A stretch of 57,272 nucleotides of DNA, taken from assembly GCA_902705825.1 (NCBI GenBank), contig CACSIL010000012.1:203567-260838 (forward strand), in the 5' to 3' direction. The notes below the pieces were generated by a model. It ran no database searches. It saw only the letters and a list, made by a program, of their open reading frames with translations, and had not been told where the DNA came from. The position numbers were made by a program, and so were the translations under genes. Shown in pieces: positions 35,758-43,379 of this stretch; within the stretch, counting starts at the first letter, position 1, and each line of letters begins with the position of its first letter. Origin of the DNA: Halioglobus japonicus (GTDB lineage: Bacteria > Pseudomonadota > Gammaproteobacteria > Pseudomonadales > Halieaceae).

Positions 35758-35786
35758 ACTGTAGTGACTTGCCTATGAATTGTCAA
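35758..35786 (-). promoter_or_regulatory. Sigma70-like promoter of the cobQ operon
   Basis: On the minus strand, consensus TTGACA (35781-35786) and TACAGT (35758-35763) are 17 bases apart, directly upstream of riboswitch 3. Confidence 0.78.
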
Positions 35787-35828
35787 ATAGAACACGGCGA
35801 AGCGCTCTGTACTCCCGGGACTATCAAT

Positions 35829-35841
35829 TGAAGTCGCTTCA
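35829..35841 (+). promoter_or_regulatory. Candidate MetR-binding site upstream of metY
   Basis: TGAAGTCGCTTCA is a perfect dyad of the form TGAA-N5-TTCA, the consensus of the LysR-type methionine regulator MetR. It lies 121 bases before the metY start and 43 bases before a TATACT -10-like hexamer (35885-35890) that lacks a good -35, as expected for an activated promoter. No metR gene is in the window. The centre base is C where the E. coli consensus prefers A or T. Confidence 0.5.
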
Positions 35842-35962
35842 TTCAATGTGCGCCGCAAATTTCAATTTGAGCGGCTACTCGCTTTATACTTGCCACACAC
35901 ATCCCCTTTGCTAAGCTTCGCTTGGCAGTTCCAATCCAATGCAAAAAAAACAGGACGAGACC

Positions 35963-37237
35963 ATGAAACCAGAAACCATTGCCCTGCATGCCGGCTTCGC
36001 GGGTGACCCCACAACCAATGCCGCCACCACACCGATCTACCAGACGACATCGTTTACGTTCAATGACAGCCAGCATGGGGCCGACCTGTTCAACCTGGCG
36101 GTGCCGGGTAATATCTACAGCCGGATCATGAACCCGACTAATGCGGTACTCGAACAGCGCCTGACAGAACTGGAAGGTGGCGTCGGCGCTCTGGCAGTGG
36201 GCTCGGGTATGGCAGCTATACGCTATGCGATTGAGGCAATCGCCGAAGTGGGCAGCAATATTGTCAGCACCACGCAACTGTACGGCGGGACCTACAATCT
36301 ATTCGCCCATACCTTTCCCCGGCAGGGTATTGAAACCCGTTTCAGCACGGCCGATGATTTTGACAAAGTCGAATCCCTGATCGATGAGAACACCAAGGCA
36401 CTGTTTTGTGAGTCCATTGGCAATCCCGCTGGCAATATCGTGGATATCCAACGCTGGGCAGATATCGCCCATGCCGCTGGTGTACCGCTGATTGTCGACA
36501 ACACTGTCGCCACACCCATATTGTGCCGGGTGTTCGACTACGGTGCGGATATCGCAGTGCACTCTCTGACCAAATATATCGGTGGCCACGGCACGACTAT
36601 CGGCGGCGCCATTGTCGATTCAGGCAAGTTCGATTGGGCCGCCCACGCCGACCGGTTCCCCATTATGAACACACCGGATCCCTCCTACCACGGCGTGGTG
36701 TACACCGAGGCAATGGGCCCTGCTGCCTATATCGGTCGCTGCCGTGTGGTGCCATTGCGCAACACCGGTGCCGCCCTCTCGCCCCACAGTGCATTTCTTA
36801 TCATGCAGGGTATGGAGACGCTGAGCTTACGAATGAAACAGCACTGTAAAAACGCGAAGAAAGTAGCCAAGTACCTGCAGAAACACCCACAGGTCAGCTG
36901 GGTAAACTATGCCGGCCTGCACGACAGCCCGTTCCGTGAGAACTGCAAGAAATACTGTAATGGCAAGGCAGCGGGTATTCTGAGCTTTGGCATCGAGGGC
37001 GGAATTGACGCGGGCACACGCTTTATTGATGCACTTCAATTGATCCTGCGGCTGGTGAATATAGGCGATGCCAAGTCCCTGGCATGTCACCCGGCAAGTA
37101 CCACCCACCGCCAACTCGACGCAGAAGAACTGGCTTCGGCAGGCGTCAGTGAAGATATGGTGCGCCTGTCAATCGGGATAGAGCATATCGATGACATTCT
37201 CGCGGATATTGAACAGGCACTGGCCGCAGCAAAATAG
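35963..37237 (+). CDS. metY: O-acetylhomoserine aminocarboxypropyltransferase (sulfhydrylase)
   Basis: A 424-residue PLP enzyme of the Cys/Met metabolism family that makes homocysteine from O-acetylhomoserine and sulfide. It begins MKPETIALHAGFAGDPTTNA, has YSRIMNPTNAVLEQRLTELEGG, the PLP lysine in HSLTKYIGGHGTTIGG near residue 205 and the C-terminal ASTTHRQLDAEELASAGV. I chose the ATG at 35963 behind AGGACGAG; an in-frame ATG lies 24 bases upstream. Its length and the GGHGTT context favour the sulfhydrylase over cystathionine gamma-synthase. It is divergent from the B12 operon, which supplies the cofactor of MetH-type methionine synthase. Confidence 0.92.
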   Translation: MKPETIALHAGFAGDPTTNAATTPIYQTTSFTFNDSQHGADLFNLAVPGNIYSRIMNPTNAVLEQRLTELEGGVGALAVGSGMAAIRYAIEAIAEVGSNIVSTTQLYGGTYNLFAHTFPRQGIETRFSTADDFDKVESLIDENTKALFCESIGNPAGNIVDIQRWADIAHAAGVPLIVDNTVATPILCRVFDYGADIAVHSLTKYIGGHGTTIGGAIVDSGKFDWAAHADRFPIMNTPDPSYHGVVYTEAMGPAAYIGRCRVVPLRNTGAALSPHSAFLIMQGMETLSLRMKQHCKNAKKVAKYLQKHPQVSWVNYAGLHDSPFRENCKKYCNGKAAGILSFGIEGGIDAGTRFIDALQLILRLVNIGDAKSLACHPASTTHRQLDAEELASAGVSEDMVRLSIGIEHIDDILADIEQALAAAK

Positions 37238-37257
37238 CAACGGCCACGCCGACGTCG

Positions 37258-37776
37258 CTAAGCGTCTCCTCGCAGCAGCGCGGGGATAGCCTTTAGCGGC
37301 GTCACTGCATCGGGGTGATCGTGATCGCACAGTGCGGGGCCTAATTGCGGTGTGACGCCCTCCGGGCGCAGGGGTTCACCGCATACGCTACAGGTGAGCG
37401 TAGGCCGCGTTTTTTCACCACAGGCCTGATGCACATATTCCAGCGGCGCACCCTCGCCTTTGTCCATCCACTCGTCTCCCCAGCGAGACAAGCTCATCAA
37501 TACCGGATAAAGCCCCAGCCCCTTGCGTGTCAGGCGATACTCGTAGCGCACAGGGCGATCGTGGTAAGGCACTTTGACCAGCACACCCTGCTCCACCAGT
37601 TTGCCAAGGCGCTCTGCAAGACGATGGCGGGTAATACCCAGGTTGCTTTGAAACTGGTCGAAGCGACGAGTGCCGAGAAACGCATCGCGCAGAATCAGCA
37701 TGGTCCAGCGCTCACCCACCACTGACAGTGCCCGGGCGACAGAGCACACCTGTTTATCAATATCATCCCAACGCAT
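37258..37776 (-). CDS. HxlR-family transcriptional regulator with C-terminal cysteine motif
   Basis: A 172-residue protein with an HxlR winged helix at about residues 8-105: CSVARALSVVGERWTMLILRDAFLGTRRFDQFQSNLGI and RYEYRLTRKGLGLYPVLMSL. HxlR proteins typically respond to formaldehyde, quinones or redox stress, often through the N-terminal cysteine seen here as C11. The C-terminal extension contains TLTCSVCGEPL and a later Cys, which may bind zinc. It is convergent with metY, and no target gene is evident. Confidence 0.88.
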   Translation of the reverse strand: MRWDDIDKQVCSVARALSVVGERWTMLILRDAFLGTRRFDQFQSNLGITRHRLAERLGKLVEQGVLVKVPYHDRPVRYEYRLTRKGLGLYPVLMSLSRWGDEWMDKGEGAPLEYVHQACGEKTRPTLTCSVCGEPLRPEGVTPQLGPALCDHDHPDAVTPLKAIPALLRGDA

Positions 37777-37882
37777 AGTTTCCTCCCTCCCTTCTCCGCG
37801 CGGATGCCGCTGTGCAGATAAAAGGTATCACATTGGATTCTGGCGGGAATACTGAGAACAGGTCTCCGCCGGTAAACAACAG

Positions 37883-37911
37883 AAAAAAAAAGGGCGGGGA
37901 TAAACCCGCCC
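37883..37911 (-). terminator. Rho-independent terminator of aceA
   Basis: On the minus strand GGGCGGG and CCCGCCC form a perfect 7-bp stem around a six-base loop, followed by nine T residues. It lies 29 bases after the aceA stop. Confidence 0.92.
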
Positions 37912-37939
37912 TCTTCCAGCTTGCTTTGCGACAGAACGC

Positions 37940-39535
37940 TTAGCCGAACTGATTCATGGTGTTGTCTTTACCACCCGCTTTCAGAGCCGCTTCACCTGCG
38001 AAGTACTCCTTGTGGTCATCACCGAGATCAGATCCAGCCATGTTCTGGTGCTTAACGCAGGCGATACCCTCACGGATCTCTTTGCGCTGCACACCCTTCA
38101 CATAACCCAACATGCCCTGCTCACCGAAGTACTCCTTGGCGAGGTTGTCGGTAGACAACGCAGCCGTGTGGTAAGTAGGCAGTGTAATCAGGTGATGGAA
38201 GATGCCCGCTTCACGTGAAGAGTCGGCCTGGAAGGTACGGATTCTCTCGTCAGCTTCGGCAGCCAGCTCGGTGTCGTCATAATCGACGCTCATCAGTTCG
38301 TCACGCTTGTAGGCGGAAACGTCCTTGCCTGCTTCACTCCATGCGTCAAAAACCTGCTGACGGAAGTTCAGTGTCCAGTTGAACGAAGGTGAGTTGTTGT
38401 AAACCAGCTTCGCATTGGGGATAACCTCGCGAATACGGTTTATCATGCCCGCGATCTGCCCGATGTGAGGCTTCTCGGTCTCAATCCACAACAGGTCAGC
38501 ACCGTGCTGCAGCGACGTGATTGAGTCCAGAACACAACGGTCTTCACCGGTGCCCTTGCGGAACTGGTACAGGTTAGACGGCAGACGCTTGGGACGCATG
38601 AGTTGATCGTGGTACTTGATGATCACATCACCGTGGCTCATCTCTGCCACATCCAGCTCTTCCATATCGAGGAAGCTGTTGTACTGGTCGCCCAGGTCAC
38701 CCGGAGTGTGAGTCACAGCAATCTGCTTGGTCAGGCCAGCACCGAGAGAGTCAGTACGGGCAACAATTACACCGTCATCTACACCCAGTTCGAGGAACGC
38801 GTAACGTACCGCACGGATCTTGGCGAGGAAGTCTTCGTGGGGAACGGTAACTTTGCCGTCCTGGTGACCACACTGCTTCTCGTCAGATACCTGGTTTTCG
38901 ATCTGAATAGCACAGGCACCAGCTTCAATCATCTGCTTCGCCAGCAGATAGGTAGCTTCAGCGTTACCAAAGCCGGCATCGATGTCGGCAATAATCGGTA
39001 CAACGTGTGTCTGGAAGTTATCGATCTTGGCTTGTACAGCCTTCTCTTCAGCCGCATTACCTGACTCGCGCGCTGCATCCAGCTCACGGAACAGGCCACC
39101 CAACTCGCGCGCATCAGCCTGGCGCAGGAAGGTATAAAGCTCTTCAATCAGACCGGACACTGAAGTCTTCTCATGCATAGACTGGTCGGGCAGCGGGCCA
39201 AACTCAGAACGCAGTGCGGCAATCATCCAACCGGAGAGGTAGAGGTAGCGCTTGCTGGTGTCATCGAAGTGCTTTTTGATCGCAATCAGTTTCTGCTGAC
39301 CGATAAAGCCGTGCCAGCAACCCAGGGACTGCGTGTACTGGCTGCTGTCTGCATCGTAATCAGCCATATCCTGGCGCATGATCGCCGCAGTATATCGGGC
39401 GATATCCAGGCCAGTGCGAAAGCGGTTCTGCAAGCGCATACGGGCCGCGGATTCAGGATTGATATGGTCCCAGGCACTGCCGCTTTTTTCTCGCAGCTGG
39501 GCCAATTCAGCAATCTCGTCTTGAAATGTAGACAT
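37940..39535 (-). CDS. aceA: Isocitrate lyase, long form
   Basis: The 531-residue enzyme cleaves isocitrate to glyoxylate and succinate, the entry to the glyoxylate shunt for growth on acetate or fatty acids. The catalytic cysteine is in SDEKQCGHQDGKVTVPH (KxCGH variant), preceded by DIDAGFGNAEATYLLAKQMIEAGA, and VARTDSLGAGLTKQI is present. Length and the EKQCGH variant place it in the long group rather than the 430-residue E. coli type. I chose the ATG at 39535 behind AGAGGAA. It is monocistronic with a strong terminator. No malate synthase lies nearby. Confidence 0.96.
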   Translation of the reverse strand: MSTFQDEIAELAQLREKSGSAWDHINPESAARMRLQNRFRTGLDIARYTAAIMRQDMADYDADSSQYTQSLGCWHGFIGQQKLIAIKKHFDDTSKRYLYLSGWMIAALRSEFGPLPDQSMHEKTSVSGLIEELYTFLRQADARELGGLFRELDAARESGNAAEEKAVQAKIDNFQTHVVPIIADIDAGFGNAEATYLLAKQMIEAGACAIQIENQVSDEKQCGHQDGKVTVPHEDFLAKIRAVRYAFLELGVDDGVIVARTDSLGAGLTKQIAVTHTPGDLGDQYNSFLDMEELDVAEMSHGDVIIKYHDQLMRPKRLPSNLYQFRKGTGEDRCVLDSITSLQHGADLLWIETEKPHIGQIAGMINRIREVIPNAKLVYNNSPSFNWTLNFRQQVFDAWSEAGKDVSAYKRDELMSVDYDDTELAAEADERIRTFQADSSREAGIFHHLITLPTYHTAALSTDNLAKEYFGEQGMLGYVKGVQRKEIREGIACVKHQNMAGSDLGDDHKEYFAGEAALKAGGKDNTMNQFG

Positions 39536-39676
39536 GGTAGTTCCTCTGGATTTCTGTTGCGGTTTTTTCCAAACTCCGAAAGAACGTCGCAGGCCGCACG
39601 ACACCTCTCAGATCAGATTGCGCGTAGTGTAGTGATACGAGGTATATAATTGAAATTAATAGTGGCGATTTTTACT

Positions 39677-39691
39677 ATTCACTGCGTGAAT
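39677..39691. promoter_or_regulatory. Palindrome upstream of aceA
   Basis: ATTCAC-TGC-GTGAAT is a perfect 15-base dyad, 142 bases upstream of the aceA start. A TATATA/ATAATT-rich stretch that could be the aceA promoter lies between (39640-39655). It may be an operator for a glyoxylate-shunt regulator; identity unknown. Confidence 0.4.
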
Positions 39692-39775
39692 TGAAAATCG
39701 GGGCGGCAAACTGCGGCCGAGAGAAGCATTGCGGATGGAATTCGCAGGGGCACCAGAGCAGCGTCTGCGCAGGGT

Positions 39776-39811
39776 CTGACCAACGCCCCGCTGAGCAGGG
39801 CGGTTGGTCAG
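39776..39811 (-). terminator. Long hairpin after the cytochrome operon
   Basis: CTGACCAACGCCC pairs with GGGCGGTTGGTCAG except for one bulged base, giving a strong stem after the stop at 39828 of the minus-strand operon. There is no U tract, so it may end the message with the help of Rho. Confidence 0.45.
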
Positions 39812-39827
39812 TGCAACGGAAGGCCTT

Positions 39828-41354
39828 TTACTTTTTAACCCCAAGCATATACTCGCCCACTGCCAGTCGCGTCTGTTCATCCAGGTAGTCCTGCGGTGGC
39901 ATCTCCGGGTAATCGTCGCGTTTTTTCACTGGATTGACGATGTAATCTGCAATGCCCTGCGGGTTATCCATATACAGGGCCTGTATGATTTGCACCGGCG
40001 GACCAATCATCCGCCCGGTGTACGTATGGCAACCTGCGCAGATACCCAGGTAGGCAATCTTACCTCTATCCTCTGCTTTGATCTCACGCGCCGGCACCGG
40101 TGGCAGCAGATAGTTGCCGATACTTGCTGTGTTGGTGAAATCACAATTTCCATAATCTGCCAGGCCAGCCGTAATGTATTGCTGCCGATTTACGATACAG
40201 CTATCCGACGTCGGACCAACGCTGACAATATCGGGGTTGCCGGTTTTGAGTTCGGTCAACATAAACGCCCTGATTTCGGTGACCGGGTCGTATCCGTTAT
40301 TGATCATGGTGTTATTCAGAATTTTAACGCGATCAGAATTGGGATCTGATTCCGGGTCGATCGTTACATTGGCCGCATGGCTGTGATCGGTAACCAGAAT
40401 TCCGGCATTTTTGTTGTCCTTGATAATATTGCCTTCTATCACTACGTCGTCTGCGGCCATCACCAGTATGCCTGTACCCGCAGGTATCCCCGCGACCGTT
40501 GAACCCGGCGCACCGAAATTGTCATGGTTGTTAGACAGCACGAAGTTGTTGCGAATGATCACATCGAAGGTTGTTTTGATCGGCAGGCCGGGCGTGATGA
40601 ATGCGAGAATACCACCGGTGTTGTTGTACACCCGGTTTGCCTCAACGATTGCGTGACGGCTATTTTCGATTTCAATACCGGCAACGCTATCGTAGACATC
40701 GTTGTAGGCGACATGCACGTTATCGCTCATGCCCACATAAATAGCAGCATCCTCAATCCCCGACACCACGTTGTGCTCTACAACACCGTTTTGTCCCAAC
40801 TGCGGGAAAATACCGTAGACCCCGGTATCGACGATGTAGTTGTTGCGTATTTCCCAGTTGTTACCGGCCTGGCTCATAATGCCATTGCCCTTGTAACGGG
40901 TAATCTTGAAATTTTCGACGACGATGTTGTTGCCAGAGTAAAGAATCGCATCGTTCAATTCGCCCTCTCCATCCAGCACCGGGCGTTTGCCGCCGAGGAT
41001 GACTCCGATCAGACGGATGCCGTCTTTATCGATATACACCGTTTCTTTATAGGTTCCGGGCATTACCTGAATGGTTGTACCGGGCTCGGCGTCCTGCACC
41101 GCCTGCTGAATGGACTCACCATCCTGGACCACGACAACCACATCCGTCATCGGCGGCCCGGCAACCGATTTACTATTGCCACTGAGCGTAAACGCATTGT
41201 TCTCGGCAGTAAATCCGGCGCCATAGGTGGCCCCACTACCGGCGGATTTCACAATAGCCGGGGCTACCTCCTCCTGACCTCCCTTACCAATAACCATCCC
41301 AACCGCAAATGCAGCAAGGATCAGGATCACAGCCAGAATTTTTCCAATGTTCAT
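39828..41354 (-). CDS. Parallel beta-helix protein fused to a C-terminal cytochrome c domain
   Basis: A 508-residue protein with an N-terminal membrane anchor or uncleaved signal (ILAVILILAAFAVGMVIG). Residues about 75-370 are a right-handed beta-helix of repeating N/D-V-x-I-x-x-N turns (VVENFKITRYKGNGI, VIIRNNFVLSNN, VVIEGNIIKDNKNAGI), similar to NosD/carbohydrate-binding helices and to the TIGR03805-type family. The C-terminus carries one haem c site CAGCH at 439-443 with a probable axial Met at 485 in YPEMPPQ. The helix should bind a polymeric or large ligand in the periplasm and the haem should exchange electrons with the co-encoded cytochromes. The start overlaps the MauG-like stop by four bases. 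Confidence 0.82.
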   Translation of the reverse strand: MNIGKILAVILILAAFAVGMVIGKGGQEEVAPAIVKSAGSGATYGAGFTAENNAFTLSGNSKSVAGPPMTDVVVVVQDGESIQQAVQDAEPGTTIQVMPGTYKETVYIDKDGIRLIGVILGGKRPVLDGEGELNDAILYSGNNIVVENFKITRYKGNGIMSQAGNNWEIRNNYIVDTGVYGIFPQLGQNGVVEHNVVSGIEDAAIYVGMSDNVHVAYNDVYDSVAGIEIENSRHAIVEANRVYNNTGGILAFITPGLPIKTTFDVIIRNNFVLSNNHDNFGAPGSTVAGIPAGTGILVMAADDVVIEGNIIKDNKNAGILVTDHSHAANVTIDPESDPNSDRVKILNNTMINNGYDPVTEIRAFMLTELKTGNPDIVSVGPTSDSCIVNRQQYITAGLADYGNCDFTNTASIGNYLLPPVPAREIKAEDRGKIAYLGICAGCHTYTGRMIGPPVQIIQALYMDNPQGIADYIVNPVKKRDDYPEMPPQDYLDEQTRLAVGEYMLGVKK

Positions 41355-42562
41355 GAAGCATCTCCCGATGTTTTCTGTGTTGTAACAATATTCGCCTGTG
41401 GCTTGTCATGCACAGGTGCCAGCCCCGAGGGCAGTTGCGACGGCACCTCCGGTTTCAGACTTTCATCCGTCAGCGTGCCCAAAAAGTCGACCAACCTATC
41501 CAACTCGTAGTCGGTCAGGTCGGGCGACGAAATATGCCAGTGCAACTGTAAATCGACACCTTCAGGTACCGCATGGCCGCGACCACCATTATAAAACTCA
41601 ACCACTTCACGCAGATTATTAAACCTACCCGAGTGCATGTAGGGCGCCGTCTGCGCAATGTTTCGCAGTGTCGGCACCTTAAAACCCGCCTTCAATTCAG
41701 GCGCGTCATAGGTGATCTGAGCACCGACATCAATAGGCCGCCCCTCGGGTTCCGGCGCGCCGATAACAGCCACCTGCTGATTCGTAAACAAAGGCGGAGT
41801 ATGGCACTCCGCGCAACGCGCCACAAACGAGCGAAAGATGTTCAACCCCTCGACCTCTGGCGCCGACAGTGCGGCGTGATAGCCGTGAGCATAACGGTCA
41901 TAGCGGCTGTTCAGTGAGATCAAACTGGTCTGGAATGCCGCCAGCGAATGATAGACTTCGTCGAGCTGAATGGGGCCATTTTTACGCTGCGGATAGGCTT
42001 GATCAAACAGCGCCTGATAGGCCGGGATAGTACTCAGCGTGGCAAGCAAATCTTCTGGTGAATTGCCCATCTCGTTGGATGCAAACAGAGGTCCCACGAC
42101 CTGCTCTTCCAGACTAGTCGCGTGTGCATCCCAGAAAAACTTGTTCAGAAAGGCCGTGTTCCACAACGTTGGTGCTGCGCGAGCGACTTCCTGATCGCCA
42201 ATCCCCCTGCTGCGCGGCAGATCATCGGAAAAGCCCTGCTCAGGATTATGGCAACTGGCACAGGAAACGGTGGCGTCGCGCGACAGCACCGGATCGAAAA
42301 AGAGATAGCGGCCAAGATCGATTTGCTGCGGGCTAAAGCCATCTCGATGCGGCGGCAGGGAGGTCTGCGTACCGCCCAACCCGGCTCCCTGCACAGAGTC
42401 GTAGAAATCGTACATCGTGCGAAGCTGACAGGTTCCAGCCGCGCTTTCCTCAAAGCTCGGCGGACAGTTATCACTCAACCGAAAATCGACAGTCTCCGCG
42501 CTCGCTATCCCAGCCCACAGCAGCAGGGTTGTAGCGGTCAGAATTAACAGGCGTTCGATCAC
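41351..42562 (-). CDS. Di-haem cytochrome c peroxidase/MauG-family protein
   Basis: A 403-residue exported protein (signal peptide LLILTATTLLLWAGIASA) with two haem c sites, CASCH at 101-105 and CAECH at 250-254, and family blocks LGRYLFFDPVLSRDATVSCASCHNPEQGFSDD and FKVPTLRNIAQTAPYMHSGRF. Members either reduce peroxide or, like MauG, modify partner proteins by high-valent haem. It lies between a diheme cytochrome c and the beta-helix cytochrome fusion, with no classical ccp context, so an oxidative catabolic role is possible. The long C-terminal tail after residue 370 is low in complexity. Confidence 0.9.
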   Translation of the reverse strand: MIERLLILTATTLLLWAGIASAETVDFRLSDNCPPSFEESAAGTCQLRTMYDFYDSVQGAGLGGTQTSLPPHRDGFSPQQIDLGRYLFFDPVLSRDATVSCASCHNPEQGFSDDLPRSRGIGDQEVARAAPTLWNTAFLNKFFWDAHATSLEEQVVGPLFASNEMGNSPEDLLATLSTIPAYQALFDQAYPQRKNGPIQLDEVYHSLAAFQTSLISLNSRYDRYAHGYHAALSAPEVEGLNIFRSFVARCAECHTPPLFTNQQVAVIGAPEPEGRPIDVGAQITYDAPELKAGFKVPTLRNIAQTAPYMHSGRFNNLREVVEFYNGGRGHAVPEGVDLQLHWHISSPDLTDYELDRLVDFLGTLTDESLKPEVPSQLPSGLAPVHDKPQANIVTTQKTSGDAS

Positions 42563-42568
42563 AATGCG

Positions 42569-43201
42569 TTACGGTGATACAGCCAGGCTCTGGATATAGG
42601 CAATCACATCATCCAGATCCTTATCGGAAGGCAGACTGTTCGACATCATCTTCATCTGCTTGCCGTATTTGTCATCGGGGTGCGCCCCGCGCAAGCCCTG
42701 TTGAAAACTCTGTACCTGGGACTTCAGGTAGCTTGCATCCAGTATCACCAGTGCTGGCGCATTCAAGCCAGGGTTTCCCTGTGCCTCTCCGCCGTGGCAG
42801 GCACCGCAGGAAGCGTGGTAGTAGTTATTTCCATTCTTCAGATCACCACTAACCGAGGCAACCGGCACAGCCTGAGGAAGCGCTGCCAGATACTCAGCGA
42901 GCAACGCGATATCGTCCTCGGACAAGGTGGTGGCCATGGCTTTCATCTGTGCACCCTGCGTATCTCGTGGGTCCGCCCCCCGGATACCGGCCTTGAAGTG
43001 CGCCAGTTGACGAGTCAGGTATGCGCCGTCCTGGCCCGCCAGTGCCGGGGCCTTCAAATCAACATTGCCCTGAGCCTGCTCACCGTGACAGGCGGCACAA
43101 GGCTGATATTTTTCCTCTACGCCTGCCACAGCACTGGCCGCAGCGGGAAGCATCAAAAGGAACAGAAACGTATAACCGATGAACTCAAGTCGTTTTCTCA
43201 T
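42569..43201 (-). CDS. Di-haem cytochrome c4-like protein
   Basis: A 210-residue periplasmic protein with a signal peptide (YTFLFLLMLPAAASA) and two class I cytochrome domains: CAACH at 35-39 and CGACH at 132-136, each followed by PALAGQ- or PALV-type loops, LxRQLxxFKxGIRG and a Met-containing QMKAMATTLSEDDI or QMKMMSNSLPSDKD segment. The duplicated architecture is that of cytochrome c4. It is the first gene of the operon and probably passes electrons between the MauG-like or beta-helix proteins and a terminal oxidase. Confidence 0.92.
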   Translation of the reverse strand: MRKRLEFIGYTFLFLLMLPAAASAVAGVEEKYQPCAACHGEQAQGNVDLKAPALAGQDGAYLTRQLAHFKAGIRGADPRDTQGAQMKAMATTLSEDDIALLAEYLAALPQAVPVASVSGDLKNGNNYYHASCGACHGGEAQGNPGLNAPALVILDASYLKSQVQSFQQGLRGAHPDDKYGKQMKMMSNSLPSDKDLDDVIAYIQSLAVSP

Positions 43202-43313
43202 CGTCTATCATGCCTCCATCAGGGGCTGGAAGATTACAGGTCCGTTTGGGGGTGCAAGTTAACCACATGATTTTAGTTATGACTACCATATTTTAATTGT
43301 ATTGCATTTGGTC

Positions 43314-43344
43314 TATACTGCCCTGCACAATTGGTAATACCAAT
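43314..43344 (+). promoter_or_regulatory. Promoter with PdhR/FadR-type operator before the first TonB receptor
   Basis: A TATACT -10 hexamer at 43314-43319 is followed by the perfect 15-base palindrome ATTGGTA-A-TACCAAT at 43330-43344, which would cover the transcription start. The dyad matches the operator shape of FCD-subgroup GntR regulators (E. coli PdhR: ATTGGT-N3-ACCAAT). The -35 is poor (TTTTAA, 17 bases upstream). The intergenic region is shared with the divergent cytochrome operon. No GntR gene is in the window. Confidence 0.5.
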
Positions 43345-43379
43345 AATAATCTATATCTATCTTCGACAGGATGACACGA

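Noticed and set aside
37258..37776. HxlR protein as regulator of metY or aceA
   Set aside because: It is convergent with metY and separated from aceA by a strong terminator; no shared operator was found.
40524..41510. 328-codon plus-strand frame antisense to the beta-helix cytochrome gene
   Set aside because: It mirrors the repetitive beta-helix codons; the minus strand has haem motif, signal and operon overlaps.
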